A DNA stretch of 64,000 nt from Thermolongibacillus altinsuensis (lineage in GTDB: Bacteria; Bacillota; Bacilli; Bacillales; Anoxybacillaceae), in contig NZ_SLUL01000002.1 of assembly GCF_004341205.1 (NCBI RefSeq), forward strand, positions 62,001 to 126,000, given 5' to 3'. Positions 54,615-64,000 of this stretch are shown piece by piece (within the stretch, counting starts at the first letter, position 1; each line of letters opens with the position of its first letter). The notes under the pieces are model-generated. The model did not search any database. It was given only the letters and a program-made list of their open reading frames with translations, and had not been told where the DNA came from. A program made the position numbers and the translations under genes.

Positions 54615-55175
54615 GTGAGTTTGGAGCAATACTCTCAAGAGCAATTACGAGAGATGTCTTTCGTTGAACTTGCCTATTTGCTATTATCTGAGAAAAAGCA
54701 AGCGATTTCTTTCAAAGAAATTCTGGATGAAATCGCGGCGGTTATGAACTGGTCTGAAGACGAAGTAAAAGCGCGAATGGCGCAGTTTTATACAGATTTA
54801 AACATTGATGGCCGTTTTATTTGCGTCGGTGAAAATCGCTGGGGATTGCGCGCTTGGTATCCTTATGATCAAATTGAAGAAGAAACGATGCCAACCGTGC
54901 GCGTGAAGAAGAAGAAAGCAGTCGGCGATTTTGATGATTTCGATGAAATCGACGAAGATGATTTGGATTACGATGATTTAGATGAATTTGAAGGCGATGA
55001 CGAAATATTAGACGACGAAGATTTGCTTGAAGATGATGAATTTGTGCTTGGTGATGAAGAAGAAGTGATTGATGATATTTTAGATGAAGAGTTAGACCTC
55101 GGTGATGAAGAGTTAGATGAAGAATTAGAAGAAGAGCTGGAAGAAGAACTTGAATTAGAAGATGAGGAATTATAA
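54615..55175 (+). CDS. rpoE: RNA polymerase delta subunit
   Basis: A 186-residue protein: a folded N-terminal domain of about 90 residues (MSFVELAYLLLSEKKQAISF; MAQFYTDLNIDGRF; WGLRAWYPYDQ) and a highly acidic, disordered C-terminal tail. Delta speeds polymerase recycling and tunes promoter selectivity by nucleotide sensitivity. GTG at 54615 with AGGGAGTG upstream agrees with the B. subtilis N-terminus; upstream codons do not. A perfect TATAAT lies at 54550-54555. The tail begins with Lys (VKKKKAV), as in relatives. Confidence 0.95.
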   Translation: MSLEQYSQEQLREMSFVELAYLLLSEKKQAISFKEILDEIAAVMNWSEDEVKARMAQFYTDLNIDGRFICVGENRWGLRAWYPYDQIEEETMPTVRVKKKKAVGDFDDFDEIDEDDLDYDDLDEFEGDDEILDDEDLLEDDEFVLGDEEEVIDDILDEELDLGDEELDEELEEELEEELELEDEEL

Positions 55176-55177
55176 TC

Positions 55178-55276
55178 TTGACTTTTTTTATCCATCTATG
55201 TAGAATTCTGTTTGGGCTCTTTTCATAGAGAGATAATATTGCTCCCTTACGTTTTGTAAGCGGAGCTTTTTTATTT
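55178..55276 (+). promoter_or_regulatory. pyrG promoter and CTP-sensing attenuator
   Basis: -35 TTGACT (55178-55183), 17-bp spacer, -10 TAGAAT (55201-55206), initiation region GGGCTC at 55214-55219. A terminator follows: GCTCCCTTAC (55241-55250) with GTAAGCGGAGC (one bulge) and a T run. In B. subtilis low CTP causes extra G residues to be added at the GGGC start, and the poly-G 5' end binds the C/U-rich arm of the terminator, allowing readthrough. All needed parts are here: GGGC start, and CUCCCUU in the left arm. Mechanism is inferred from that homology. Confidence 0.85.
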
Positions 55277-55317
55277 TTGTCCCCTAATAAAACATAGTGT
55301 ATTCACACACAATGTAA

Positions 55318-56943
<1,626 letters not shown>

Positions 56944-56946
56944 AAT

Positions 56947-56976
56947 AAAGGGGTTGGCGTTGCCACCCCTTTTTAA
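56947..56976. terminator. Bidirectional terminator between pyrG and ywjG
   Basis: AAAGGGGTTGGC pairs with GCCACCCCTTT with one bulge, 3-base loop and a T run. Confidence 0.82.
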
Positions 56977-57500
56977 TATTCAGATAAAATTTCTTTTATC
57001 GTTAAAACTAAGCCGTGATAAGCGAAAAGGGCCGTCATGACGGAAGGAAATCCGAAGCGGGATCCATCTTCATCAGGAATAAGCGGCTTTGTTAGCTTTG
57101 TATCAATATGTACATCGACATAATCAACAAGAGACGGTGATGATGTTTCTGTCACAGCAGAGATGGCGACGATCCAGTGGCCTTGTTCGCGCAATTGTTT
57201 GGCGAGAGCAATCGCTTCTTCATCGCTGGAAAAGCGCGTAATGAGTAAAATACGGTCTGTTTCATCGATTTCTGTCAATTGGCCGTTGACGAAAAGCCGA
57301 TCCGCTTTTGGCAATGGTTCGGCCCCATGTAACGCTTCAAACACGATTGCTTCCATCTCGTTAAAGCCGTGAATCAAAATTTTCCCTTCACCGAGCGATG
57401 CTTGCGCCAACAGTCGAGCCCCATCTTCAAACGCAAATTCTTCTTGTTCACTCATCTTTTTAAATAAACCTGTTAATTGCGTCGTAAATATTTTCAGCAT
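56973..57500 (-). CDS. ywjG: YwjG (DUF2529), SIS-like fold
   Basis: A 175-residue protein, MLKIFTTQLTGLFKKMSEQE..., with a Rossmann-like alternation (GKILIHGFNEMEAIVFEAL; RILLITRFSSDEEAIALAKQL; WIVAISAVTETSS) similar to sugar isomerase (SIS) folds. Conserved between pyrG and spo0F in Bacillus, with no known function. Start 57500 has AAGGGG upstream; the longer frame lacks an RBS. Confidence 0.85.
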   Translation of the reverse strand: MLKIFTTQLTGLFKKMSEQEEFAFEDGARLLAQASLGEGKILIHGFNEMEAIVFEALHGAEPLPKADRLFVNGQLTEIDETDRILLITRFSSDEEAIALAKQLREQGHWIVAISAVTETSSPSLVDYVDVHIDTKLTKPLIPDEDGSRFGFPSVMTALFAYHGLVLTIKEILSEY

Positions 57501-57606
57501 CCAAAACGCCCCTTGTCTCAAAGATTGGTTACTGCCGTTCATTATAGTGAAAGAAGAAAAAATGTGCAAACAGTGAACGTTTGTAAAAAATTTCTAAATA
57601 CTTTTA

Positions 57607-57633
57607 GCAGGAAAAATGGTAAAAATTTCGAAA
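57607..57633 (+). promoter_or_regulatory. Possible SigH promoter of spo0F
   Basis: GCAGGAAAA (57607-57615), 11-12 base spacer, TTCGAAA (57627-57633), resembling RNAGGAWWW-N11-12-RNNGAAT. The TTTCGAAA core also resembles a Spo0A box. B. subtilis spo0F has a SigH/Spo0A-controlled promoter. Confidence 0.35.
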
Positions 57634-57714
57634 CAATTATGTGATAATATAAATAATGTGATAAATAAATAAATTATTTTTATGGAGATAAAGGAAAAAA
57701 ATTGAGGTGTTTGT

Positions 57715-58083
57715 ATGTCCGGAAAAATTTTAATTGTTGATGATCAATATGGGATTCGTATTCTATTGAATGAAGTGTTTCAGAAGGAAGGATATGAAAC
57801 GTTTCAAGCGGCGAACGGCGTTCAGGCATTGGATCTTTTTGCGAAACATTCGCCTGATTTAGTGCTTTTAGATATGAAAATTCCAGGAATGGATGGAATC
57901 GAGATTTTAAAGAGAATGAAAGAAATAAATGACAAAGTGAAAGTCATTGTCATGACCGCATACGGAGAACTTGATATGATCCAAGAAACGAAAGAACTAG
58001 GAGCGTTGATGCATTTTGCGAAGCCGTTTGATATTGATGAAATTCGCAAAGCAGTAAAAGAGAATATCGCAAAAAAAATGTAA
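57715..58083 (+). CDS. spo0F: Sporulation phosphorelay response regulator Spo0F
   Basis: A 122-residue single receiver domain. Acidic pocket Asp9/Asp10 (IVDDQYGIR), phosphorylation site Asp53 ([10 protein letters not shown]), Thr (MTAYGEL) and Lys (FAKPFDIDE) are all present. It relays phosphate from sporulation kinases to Spo0B. The sequence is nearly identical to B. subtilis Spo0F in the active face. GAGGTG precedes the ATG. Confidence 0.97.
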   Translation: MSGKILIVDDQYGIRILLNEVFQKEGYETFQAANGVQALDLFAKHSPDLVLLDMKIPGMDGIEILKRMKEINDKVKVIVMTAYGELDMIQETKELGALMHFAKPFDIDEIRKAVKENIAKKM

Positions 58084-58176
58084 GCGGTGTCGTTGACAAT
58101 TTTTTGAACGTTCCTTGTTCAGCAAGTGATGTTTCGGTGAATAGTGTTGCTGTTTTTAAACGGAGTTTGATATTCT

Positions 58177-58260
58177 TATAATGTACATACTATTCGAGAA
58201 CGTCTTGCATAAATCATGGCTCTTTTGGTCATCGTACATGTGACAGGCGTTTTCGAATAG
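58177..58260 (+). promoter_or_regulatory. fbaA promoter and leader dyad
   Basis: A perfect TATAAT lies at 58177-58182 (weak -35). Transcription would start near 58189, exactly where CTATTCGAGAACG (58190-58202) begins; it pairs with CGTTTTCGAATAG (58248-58260) as 13 bp with one G-T pair. The mRNA would thus open with a long closed stem. Either an mRNA-stabilising leader or a regulator site. Confidence 0.5.
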
Positions 58261-58296
58261 TGAATACGAATGGCTACATTAAGGAGGATTTTGATC

Positions 58297-59157
58297 ATGC
58301 CTTTAGTTTCGATGACGGAAATGCTTAACAAAGCATTGGCAGGTAAGTATGCGGTTGGCCAATTTAATATTAACAACTTAGAATGGACACAAGCCATTTT
58401 AGCCGCTGCAGAGGAAGAAAAGTCTCCTGTCATCCTTGGTGTTTCTGAAGGAGCAGCTCGTTATATGAGCGGATTCAAAACGGTTGTAAACATGGTTAAA
58501 GGCTTGATGGAAGACATGAACATTACGGTTCCTGTCGCGATTCACCTTGACCATGGCTCCAGCTTTGAAAAATGTAAAGAAGCAATCGATGCAGGCTTTA
58601 CTTCAGTCATGATTGATGCTTCTCATCATCCATTTGAAGAAAACGTTGCGATAACAACAAAAGTCGTTGAATACGCTCATGCGCGCGGCGTATCCGTTGA
58701 AGCGGAATTAGGTACCGTTGGCGGACAAGAGGACGATGTTGTTGCGGATGGAATCATTTATGCGGATCCAAATGAATGTGAAGAGCTTGTGAAGCGCACA
58801 GGTATTGACTGTTTAGCTCCAGCCCTTGGTTCTGTACATGGCCCATACAAAGGTGAACCAAAATTAGGATTCAAGGAAATGGAAGAAATTCGTGACCGTA
58901 CAGGGGTTCCTCTCGTTCTACACGGCGGAACAGGAATTCCAACAGAACAAATTCAACGTGCGATTTCATTAGGTACATCAAAAATTAACGTGAATACAGA
59001 GAACCAAATGGCGTTTACAAAAGTTGTTCGCGAAGTCTTGGCAAAAGACGAAAAAGTATATGATCCACGCAAAATTATCGGCCCTGGCCGTGAAGCGATC
59101 AAAGCGACAGTAATTGGTAAAATGCGCGAATTTGGTTCTTCAGGAAAAGCATTTTAA
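58297..59157 (+). CDS. fbaA: Fructose-bisphosphate aldolase, class II
   Basis: The 286-residue zinc enzyme has [11 protein letters not shown] (zinc His and catalytic Asp), [20 protein letters not shown], and VHGPYKGEP and LHGGTGIP (zinc His). It splits fructose 1,6-bisphosphate in glycolysis. ATG at 58297 has AAGGAGG upstream. With tal, glpX and murA it forms the conserved fba-tal-murA-glpX-rho cluster. Confidence 0.97.
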   Translation: MPLVSMTEMLNKALAGKYAVGQFNINNLEWTQAILAAAEEEKSPVILGVSEGAARYMSGFKTVVNMVKGLMEDMNITVPVAIHLDHGSSFEKCKEAIDAGFTSVMIDASHHPFEENVAITTKVVEYAHARGVSVEAELGTVGGQEDDVVADGIIYADPNECEELVKRTGIDCLAPALGSVHGPYKGEPKLGFKEMEEIRDRTGVPLVLHGGTGIPTEQIQRAISLGTSKINVNTENQMAFTKVVREVLAKDEKVYDPRKIIGPGREAIKATVIGKMREFGSSGKAF

Positions 59158-59164
59158 TTGCATA

Positions 59165-59208
59165 GCCGCATCGTTTCGGTTGTCAGCCGAAACGGGCGGT
59201 TTTGTTTC
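59165..59208 (+). terminator. Hairpin between fbaA and tal
   Basis: CGTTTCGG / CCGAAACG with outer CCGC/GCGG pairing and a following TTTTG; probably a partial terminator. Confidence 0.65.
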
Positions 59209-59243
59209 ATTTCAATTATGAAAGCGTTTAGGAGGGTGATACA

Positions 59244-59891
59244 ATGAAATTTTTTATTGATACAGCGAATATTGATGAAATTCGTCATGCGAATGAGTTA
59301 GGCATTATCGCAGGAGTCACAACAAATCCAAGTCTTGTCGCGAAAGAAAATGTTTCCTTCCATGATCGCCTTCGTGAAATTACAGAGATTGTTTCTGGTT
59401 CTGTTAGCGCTGAGGTTATTTCAACGAAAGCGGAAGACATGATTGCCGAAGGAGAAGAATTAGCAAAAATTGCACCAAATATCACGATTAAAGTGCCGAT
59501 GACTCCAGATGGTCTTAAAGCGGTCAAAGCGTTTTCAGAAAAAGGAATTAAAACAAATGTGACGCTTATTTTTAGCGCCAACCAAGCGCTTTTAGCAGCT
59601 CGTGCAGGTGCGACATATGTTTCTCCGTTCTTAGGGCGCCTTGATGATATTGGTCATAACGGTCTTGATCTCATTGAAACGATTGCCAACATTTTTGCGA
59701 TTCATGACATTGAAACAGAAATTATTGCTGCATCGATCCGTCATCCGCTTCATGTGACAGAAGCAGCGCTAAAAGGAGCGCACATTGCAACAGTGCCATA
59801 TAAAGTATTGATGCAATTGTTCCACCATCCACTTACAGATCAAGGCATTGAAAAGTTTTTAGCGGATTGGAATAAAGCGAATCAAAAGTAA
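59244..59891 (+). CDS. tal: Transaldolase, FSA/TalC-like short form
   Basis: The 215-residue enzyme has the Schiff-base lysine in [14 protein letters not shown] near residue 84, Asp6 in [10 protein letters not shown], and [12 protein letters not shown] near 130. It transfers a dihydroxyacetone unit between sugar phosphates in the pentose phosphate pathway. The short form is common beside fba in Bacillaceae (YwjH). GGAGGGTG precedes the ATG. Confidence 0.93.
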   Translation: MKFFIDTANIDEIRHANELGIIAGVTTNPSLVAKENVSFHDRLREITEIVSGSVSAEVISTKAEDMIAEGEELAKIAPNITIKVPMTPDGLKAVKAFSEKGIKTNVTLIFSANQALLAARAGATYVSPFLGRLDDIGHNGLDLIETIANIFAIHDIETEIIAASIRHPLHVTEAALKGAHIATVPYKVLMQLFHHPLTDQGIEKFLADWNKANQK

Positions 59892-59910
59892 TAAAACGGC
59901 CGTTTTGGTT

Positions 59911-59938
59911 TTGTAAACGTGTTCCATTCGTTTATAAT
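59911..59938 (+). promoter_or_regulatory. Promoter of murA-glpX
   Basis: -35 TTGTAA (59911-59916), 16-bp spacer, perfect -10 TATAAT (59933-59938). Confidence 0.6.
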
Positions 59939-59980
59939 AGAGATTAGGAACACGCACGCTTCGCGAGAAGGGAGAAAAAA

Positions 59981-61267
59981 ATGGAAAAATTAAAAATTGT
60001 TGGCGGCGATCTTCTTCAAGGCTCCGTGCGCATTAGCGGAGCAAAAAATAGCGCCGTCGCCTTAATTCCAGCGACCATTTTAGCCGACTCACCTGTCACA
60101 ATTGAAGGATTGCCAAACATTTCGGATGTTCACGTTTTAGGAGAACTGATCGAAGAAATCGGTGGAAAATTTCATTTTGATGATAAAGAAGTCACGATTG
60201 ACCCAACCCATATTGTCTCCATGCCTCTTCCAAACGGAAAAGTAAAAAAGTTGCGCGCCTCTTATTATTTAATGGGAGCGATGCTTGGCCGCTTTAAAAA
60301 GGCGGTCATTGGCCTCCCGGGCGGCTGCCATTTAGGGCCGCGTCCAATTGACCAACATATTAAAGGATTTGAAGCGCTAGGGGCAAAAGTAACGAACGAA
60401 CAAGGTGCGATTTATTTACGTGCAGAAGAATTGCGTGGCGCGCGCATTTATCTCGATGTCGTCAGCGTTGGCGCAACGATTAACATCATGCTTGCGGCCG
60501 TGCGGGCGAAAGGCCGCACTATTATTGAAAACGCAGCCAAAGAGCCTGAAATTATTGATGTAGCGACGTTGCTTTCGAACATGGGAGCACGAATTAAAGG
60601 GGCAGGGACGGATGTTATTCGCATTGACGGGGTCGATCAATTGCATGGTTGCCGACATTCCATTATTCCCGATCGCATTGAAGCGGGAACGTATATGATC
60701 ATCGGGGCAGCGATGGGGAAAGAGGTGATCATTGATAACGTAATCCCGCAACATTTAGAGGCGGTAATTGCGAAATTGCGCGAGATGGGCGTTCGCGTCG
60801 AAACAAGCGATGATCAAATTCTTGTGGCGACAAATGATAAGCTTCGAGCGGTTGATATCAAAACGCTCGTTTATCCAGGTTTTCCGACAGATTTACAACA
60901 GCCATTCACATCGCTATTAACGAAAGCGCATGGAACAAGCGTTGTTACAGATACGATTTATAGCGCTCGCTTTAAACATGTTGATGAATTGCGGAGAATG
61001 AATGCCAGTATCAAAGTAGAAGGTCGTTCCGCTATCGTTACCGGCCCTGTGCAGCTGCAAGGGGCAAAAGTAAGAGCGACAGATTTACGCGCTGGTGCTG
61101 CGTTGGTCGTAGCAGGTTTGATGGCAGAGGGCGTAACCGAGATTACAGGATTAGAGCATATTGATCGCGGTTACAGCTGTCTAGTGGACAAGCTGACTGG
61201 TTTAGGCGCAACTATTTGGCGCGAAAAAATGACCGAGCAAGAAATTGAACAATTGAAAAACGCATAA
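59981..61267 (+). CDS. murA: UDP-N-acetylglucosamine 1-carboxyvinyltransferase
   Basis: The 428-residue EPSP synthase-fold enzyme adds phosphoenolpyruvate to UDP-GlcNAc, the first committed step of peptidoglycan synthesis. Catalytic Cys116 lies in [10 protein letters not shown] (the fosfomycin target); Lys22 in GAKNSA and an FPTDLQQPF motif near 306 are present. It is the second (MurZ/MurAB) paralogue by location beside fba and rho. GGGAG precedes the ATG. Confidence 0.95.
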   Translation: MEKLKIVGGDLLQGSVRISGAKNSAVALIPATILADSPVTIEGLPNISDVHVLGELIEEIGGKFHFDDKEVTIDPTHIVSMPLPNGKVKKLRASYYLMGAMLGRFKKAVIGLPGGCHLGPRPIDQHIKGFEALGAKVTNEQGAIYLRAEELRGARIYLDVVSVGATINIMLAAVRAKGRTIIENAAKEPEIIDVATLLSNMGARIKGAGTDVIRIDGVDQLHGCRHSIIPDRIEAGTYMIIGAAMGKEVIIDNVIPQHLEAVIAKLREMGVRVETSDDQILVATNDKLRAVDIKTLVYPGFPTDLQQPFTSLLTKAHGTSVVTDTIYSARFKHVDELRRMNASIKVEGRSAIVTGPVQLQGAKVRATDLRAGAALVVAGLMAEGVTEITGLEHIDRGYSCLVDKLTGLGATIWREKMTEQEIEQLKNA

Positions 61268-61293
61268 TACATCAAAGGGGAGAGGGAGGAACG

Positions 61294-62259
61294 ATGGAAA
61301 GAAGTTTATCGATGGAGCTTGTGCGCGTCACTGAAGCGGCTGCGTTAGCAGCGGCACGCTGGATGGGACGCGGAAAAAAAGAAGAAGCAGACGAGGCAGC
61401 TACATCAGCGATGCGGGATGTGTTCGATACGATCCCGATGAAAGGTACTGTCGTCATCGGCGAAGGAGAAATGGATGAAGCGCCGATGCTATACATCGGG
61501 GAAAAACTCGGCAATGGCTATGGACCGCGCGTTGATGTAGCCGTCGATCCGTTAGAAGGAACGAATATCGTCGCTTCTGGGGGATGGAACGCATTAGCGG
61601 TTGTCGCTGTTGCGGATCATGGCAATTTGCTTCATGCACCAGATATGTATATGGACAAAATTGCGGTTGGACCAGAAGCGGTTGGCATGATCGACATTAA
61701 CGCTCCGATTATCGATAACTTAAAAGCGGTGGCGAAAGCGAAAAATAAAGACATTGAAGATGTTGTTGCAGTCGTGTTGAATCGTCCGCGCCATGAGCGC
61801 ATCATTGCCGAACTTCGTGAGGCAGGGGCGCGCATTAAACTCATTAACGATGGCGATGTGGCGGCAGCGATCAATACCGCGTTCGATCATACAGGAGTCG
61901 ATATTTTGTTCGGTTCCGGAGGGGCTCCAGAGGGCGTGCTTGCCGCTGTAGCGCTAAAATGTCTTGGCGGTGAACTTCAAGGAAAGTTGCTTCCGCAAAA
62001 TGACGCTGAGTTAGAACGTTGTAAAAAAATGGGTTTAGACGTCAATAAAGTGTTGCGGATGGAAGATCTCGTTAAGGGAGACGACGCGATTTTTGCGGCA
62101 ACAGGAGTGACAGATGGAGAGTTGTTGCGCGGTGTTCAATTTAAAGGAGCATATGGGGAAACACACTCTGTTGTTATGCGTGCGAAGTCAGGAACGGTTC
62201 GTTTTATCGAAGGGCGCCATAGCTTAAAGAAAAAACCGAATCTCGTTATTAAATCCTAG
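61294..62259 (+). CDS. glpX: Fructose-1,6-bisphosphatase, class II
   Basis: The 321-residue enzyme has metal-site motifs [22 protein letters not shown] and [15 protein letters not shown] near residues 54, 88 and 208. It hydrolyses fructose 1,6-bisphosphate in gluconeogenesis. In B. subtilis this is YwjI, between murZ and rho. GGGAGG precedes the ATG, 26 bases after murA. Confidence 0.95.
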   Translation: MERSLSMELVRVTEAAALAAARWMGRGKKEEADEAATSAMRDVFDTIPMKGTVVIGEGEMDEAPMLYIGEKLGNGYGPRVDVAVDPLEGTNIVASGGWNALAVVAVADHGNLLHAPDMYMDKIAVGPEAVGMIDINAPIIDNLKAVAKAKNKDIEDVVAVVLNRPRHERIIAELREAGARIKLINDGDVAAAINTAFDHTGVDILFGSGGAPEGVLAAVALKCLGGELQGKLLPQNDAELERCKKMGLDVNKVLRMEDLVKGDDAIFAATGVTDGELLRGVQFKGAYGETHSVVMRAKSGTVRFIEGRHSLKKKPNLVIKS

Positions 62260-62297
62260 CGAGAGGCGTGAATTTTTTCGCGCTCTCGCTCATTTTT
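62258..62297 (+). terminator. Terminator after glpX
   Basis: AGCGAGAGGCG pairs with CGCGCTCTCGCT (one bulge) across a T-rich loop, followed by CATTTTTATT. Confidence 0.78.
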
Positions 62298-62298
62298 A

Positions 62299-62328
62299 TT
62301 GATTAAAAATAGAGAAAAAGGGTAAAAT
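62299..62328 (+). promoter_or_regulatory. Promoter of rho
   Basis: -35 TTGATT (62299-62304), 18-bp spacer, -10 TAAAAT (62323-62328), giving a leader of about 145 bases. Confidence 0.55.
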
Positions 62329-62379
62329 AGTCATGCTGCGTATATTTGCATACTTCTACTAAGTTTCACGTTTGGCGGC

Positions 62380-62445
62380 TATACGTTCTACCCGCCTCTT
62401 CTGTATTTACCTTCTTAATCTTCTTTGTTTCCATCCGAAGTTTGA
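62380..62445 (+). promoter_or_regulatory. Pyrimidine-rich rho leader, candidate rut site
   Basis: The untranslated leader is C/T rich and G poor here (for example CTACCCGCCTCTTCTG and CCTTCTTAATCTTCTTTG). Rho binds C-rich unstructured RNA, and autogenous control through its own leader is established in B. subtilis. Assignment as the loading site is inference. The longer in-frame reading through this stretch is judged non-coding. Confidence 0.45.
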
Positions 62446-62479
62446 ATCACGAAATAAATGGAAAAAGAGTGGTGTCGAA

Positions 62480-63757
62480 ATGGATTTAACAATTGCAACG
62501 TTAGAAAATATGAAACTGAAAGAACTGTACGAACTTGCTCGTCAGTATAAAATTTCTTATTACAGCAAACTGACAAAAAAAGAATTGATTTTTGCGATTT
62601 TGAAAGCGCAAGCAGAACAAGACGGTTTATTTTTTATGGAAGGCGTTCTTGAAATTATTCAATCGGAAGGCTTCGGTTTTTTACGACCAATCAACTATTC
62701 TCCAAGCTCCGAAGACATTTACATTTCCGCTTCACAAATTCGCCGTTTTGACTTGCGCAATGGTGATAAAGTATCTGGAAAGGTTCGTCCTCCAAAAGAA
62801 AATGAGCGCTATTTTGGTTTATTGCATGTCGAAGCAGTAAACGGAGAAGACCCTGAAATTGCAAAAGAACGTGTTCACTTTCCTGCGCTCACTCCTTTAT
62901 ATCCGAATCGCCACATGAAACTAGAAACAACACCCGATAAACTATCAACGAGAATCATTGATTTAATTGCTCCGGTTGGATTCGGTCAACGCGGATTGAT
63001 TGTGGCACCGCCAAAAGCAGGAAAAACGATGCTTTTGAAAGAGATTGCGAACAGCATTACGACCAACCATCCAGATGTCGAGTTAATCGTATTATTAATT
63101 GATGAGCGTCCGGAAGAAGTGACAGACATCGAACGATCCGTCTCTGGCGATGTCGTCAGCTCGACGTTTGATGAAGTTCCTGAAAACCATATTAAAGTGG
63201 CGGAACTTGTGTTAGAGCGGGCCATGCGTCTTGTGGAACATAAGCGCGATGTCGTCATCTTAATGGATAGCATTACTCGTTTAGCGCGTGCCTACAACTT
63301 AGTCATTCCGCCAAGCGGTCGCACCCTCTCAGGAGGAATTGACCCAGCAGCCTTCCATCGTCCGAAACGATTTTTCGGAGCGGCCCGCAATATCGAAGAA
63401 GGCGGAAGCCTCACCATTTTAGCAACGGCGCTCATCGATACAGGTTCACGTATGGATGATGTCATTTATGAAGAGTTTAAAGGAACGGGCAATATGGAGC
63501 TTCATCTCGATCGTTCCTTAGCGGAAAAACGCATTTTCCCAGCGATTGATATTCGTCGTTCAGGCACGCGGAAAGAAGAATTGCTTATTCCAAAAGAGCA
63601 CCTTGAAAAATTGTGGGCAATCCGTAAATCTATGACCGACTCTCCTGATTTTGTTGAAAAATTTTTAAACCTTTTAAAACAAACAAAATCAAACGAAGAA
63701 TTTTTTGCGATGTTGGATGAAGAATGGAAAGCGACAGGAAGTTTGAAACGGTTATAG
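62480..63757 (+). CDS. rho: Transcription termination factor Rho
   Basis: The 425-residue hexameric RNA helicase has an N-terminal RNA-binding (cold-shock-like) domain ([25 protein letters not shown]), Walker [11 protein letters not shown] near residue 176, Walker [17 protein letters not shown], and Q/R-loop [16 protein letters not shown] at 62480 gives the N-terminus [16 protein letters not shown], like B. subtilis Rho; the longer frame starting near 62372 runs through the untranslated leader and is rejected. Confidence 0.96.
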   Translation: MDLTIATLENMKLKELYELARQYKISYYSKLTKKELIFAILKAQAEQDGLFFMEGVLEIIQSEGFGFLRPINYSPSSEDIYISASQIRRFDLRNGDKVSGKVRPPKENERYFGLLHVEAVNGEDPEIAKERVHFPALTPLYPNRHMKLETTPDKLSTRIIDLIAPVGFGQRGLIVAPPKAGKTMLLKEIANSITTNHPDVELIVLLIDERPEEVTDIERSVSGDVVSSTFDEVPENHIKVAELVLERAMRLVEHKRDVVILMDSITRLARAYNLVIPPSGRTLSGGIDPAAFHRPKRFFGAARNIEEGGSLTILATALIDTGSRMDDVIYEEFKGTGNMELHLDRSLAEKRIFPAIDIRRSGTRKEELLIPKEHLEKLWAIRKSMTDSPDFVEKFLNLLKQTKSNEEFFAMLDEEWKATGSLKRL

Positions 63758-63771
63758 CGAAAAATGGGTAG

Positions 63772-63800
63772 TTGCAAAAAAAGGCAACCCTTGTTATAAT
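63772..63800 (+). promoter_or_regulatory. Promoter of rpmE
   Basis: -35 TTGCAA (63772-63777), 17-bp spacer, perfect -10 TATAAT (63795-63800). A second TATAAT-like stretch (63842-63850) may give another start. Confidence 0.55.
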
Positions 63801-63894
63801 TTTATCATGTGTGTTTTCAATCCACTGTGATCAACAATTTATTATAATATAACTCTGTTTCGAAAAGATTCAGGGCGGAAGGAGATGAATAAAG

Positions 63895-64000
63895 ATGAAA
63901 GCTGGAATCCATCCAAATTACAAAAAAGTGATGGTTAAATGCGCGTGTGGAAACGAGTTTGAAAGCGGCTCTGTTAAAGATGAATTGCGCGTAGAGATTT
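63895..64000 (+). CDS. rpmE: Ribosomal protein L31, N-terminal part
   Basis: The gene leaves the right edge; 35 residues are visible: [20 protein letters not shown]... with CxC (Cys16, Cys18). These are two of the four zinc ligands of the C+ form, the zinc-dependent L31 of the large ribosomal subunit. AAGGAG is upstream. Location after rho is standard. Confidence 0.94.
   Translation, partial: MKAGIHPNYKKVMVKCACGNEFESGSVKDELRVEI

Noticed and set aside
54950-55170. Direct GAAGA/GATGA-type repeats as a possible CRISPR or microsatellite
   Set aside because: They are codon repeats for the acidic tail of RpoE; no constant repeat-spacer pattern.
54968-55195. Minus-strand frame coding almost only serine and asparagine
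   Set aside because: It is the antisense reading of the acidic Asp/Glu repeats in the RpoE tail; no RBS and extreme composition.
59215-59228. TGAAAGCGTTTAGG before tal as a cre site
   Set aside because: Two mismatches at the conserved 3' end, and the sequence is the RBS region of tal.
62372-62479. 36-residue N-terminal extension of Rho
   Set aside because: Sequence is the pyrimidine-rich leader; start at 62480 matches known Rho N-termini.

Overview
The window looks like a chromosome segment of a moderately thermophilic, spore-forming Bacillaceae, most likely Anoxybacillus or a close Geobacillus/Parageobacillus relative. This rests on recognised sequences: an ArtJ-type basic amino acid binding lipoprotein, a fused isobutyryl-CoA mutase (IcmF), and sporulation genes cwlJ, gerQ, rsfA, spo0F and pbpG. 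It also rests on gene order. From about 23 kb to the right edge the order ung - ywdI/ywdK - gerQ/cwlJ - hemQ - pta - lipL - rsfA - ywfO - ywgA - ywhB/C/D - pbpG - speEB - ywiB - argS - clsB - fadF - acdA - rpoE - pyrG - ywjG - spo0F - fbaA - tal - murA - glpX - rho - rpmE follows the B. subtilis backbone, with lineage-specific insertions. No rRNA, tRNA, CRISPR array, prophage or intact insertion sequence was seen.

Region 1-21.5 kb is mostly metabolic and transport islands: a partial PTS permease behind a palindromic operator; trmH-pgmB; pyruvate formate-lyase and its activase (pflB-pflA); a basic amino acid ABC importer (artJ-artM-artP); alanine dehydrogenase and its PucR-type activator (ald, adeR); a complete sucrose module (free EIIA, sacT antiterminator, sacP, fructokinase, sacA) with two RAT antiterminator/terminator leaders; a deoxynucleoside module (deoR, nupC, deoC, XapX protein); a niacin-type MFS transporter; and a glycosyltransferase.

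Region 21.5-43.8 kb is housekeeping and sporulation: a glycine T-box with glyS, ung, a small Cys protein, a K+ channel broken by a one-base frameshift, the gerQ/cwlJ germination pair, coproheme decarboxylase, pta-lipL, rsfA, ywfO-ywgA, a PurR-box purine permease, a tautomerase, ywhC-ywhD, pbpG, speE-speB, ywiB-argS and clsB. Between speB and ywiB lies a short piece resembling the right end of an IS200/IS605-family element with no transposase or tnpB.

Region 43.8-64 kb is fatty/branched acyl-CoA metabolism (fadF under a FadR-like operator; thiolase, 3-hydroxyacyl-CoA dehydrogenase, two acyl-CoA dehydrogenases, a TetR regulator and IcmF in one run), then rpoE, pyrG with a reiterative-transcription type attenuator, ywjG, spo0F, fbaA, tal, murA, glpX, rho and the start of rpmE.

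The strongest signals beyond the genes are regulatory: paired RAT leaders, a perfect cre between direct repeats at nupC, FadR and TetR dyads, PurBoxes, the pyrG leader, a dyad at the fbaA transcript start and the pyrimidine-rich rho leader. I found no convincing new defence or mobile system. The best unexplained items are the solitary IS605-like end, the frameshifted channel, two decayed coding remnants, and the coupling of IcmF to a complete beta-oxidation gene set.
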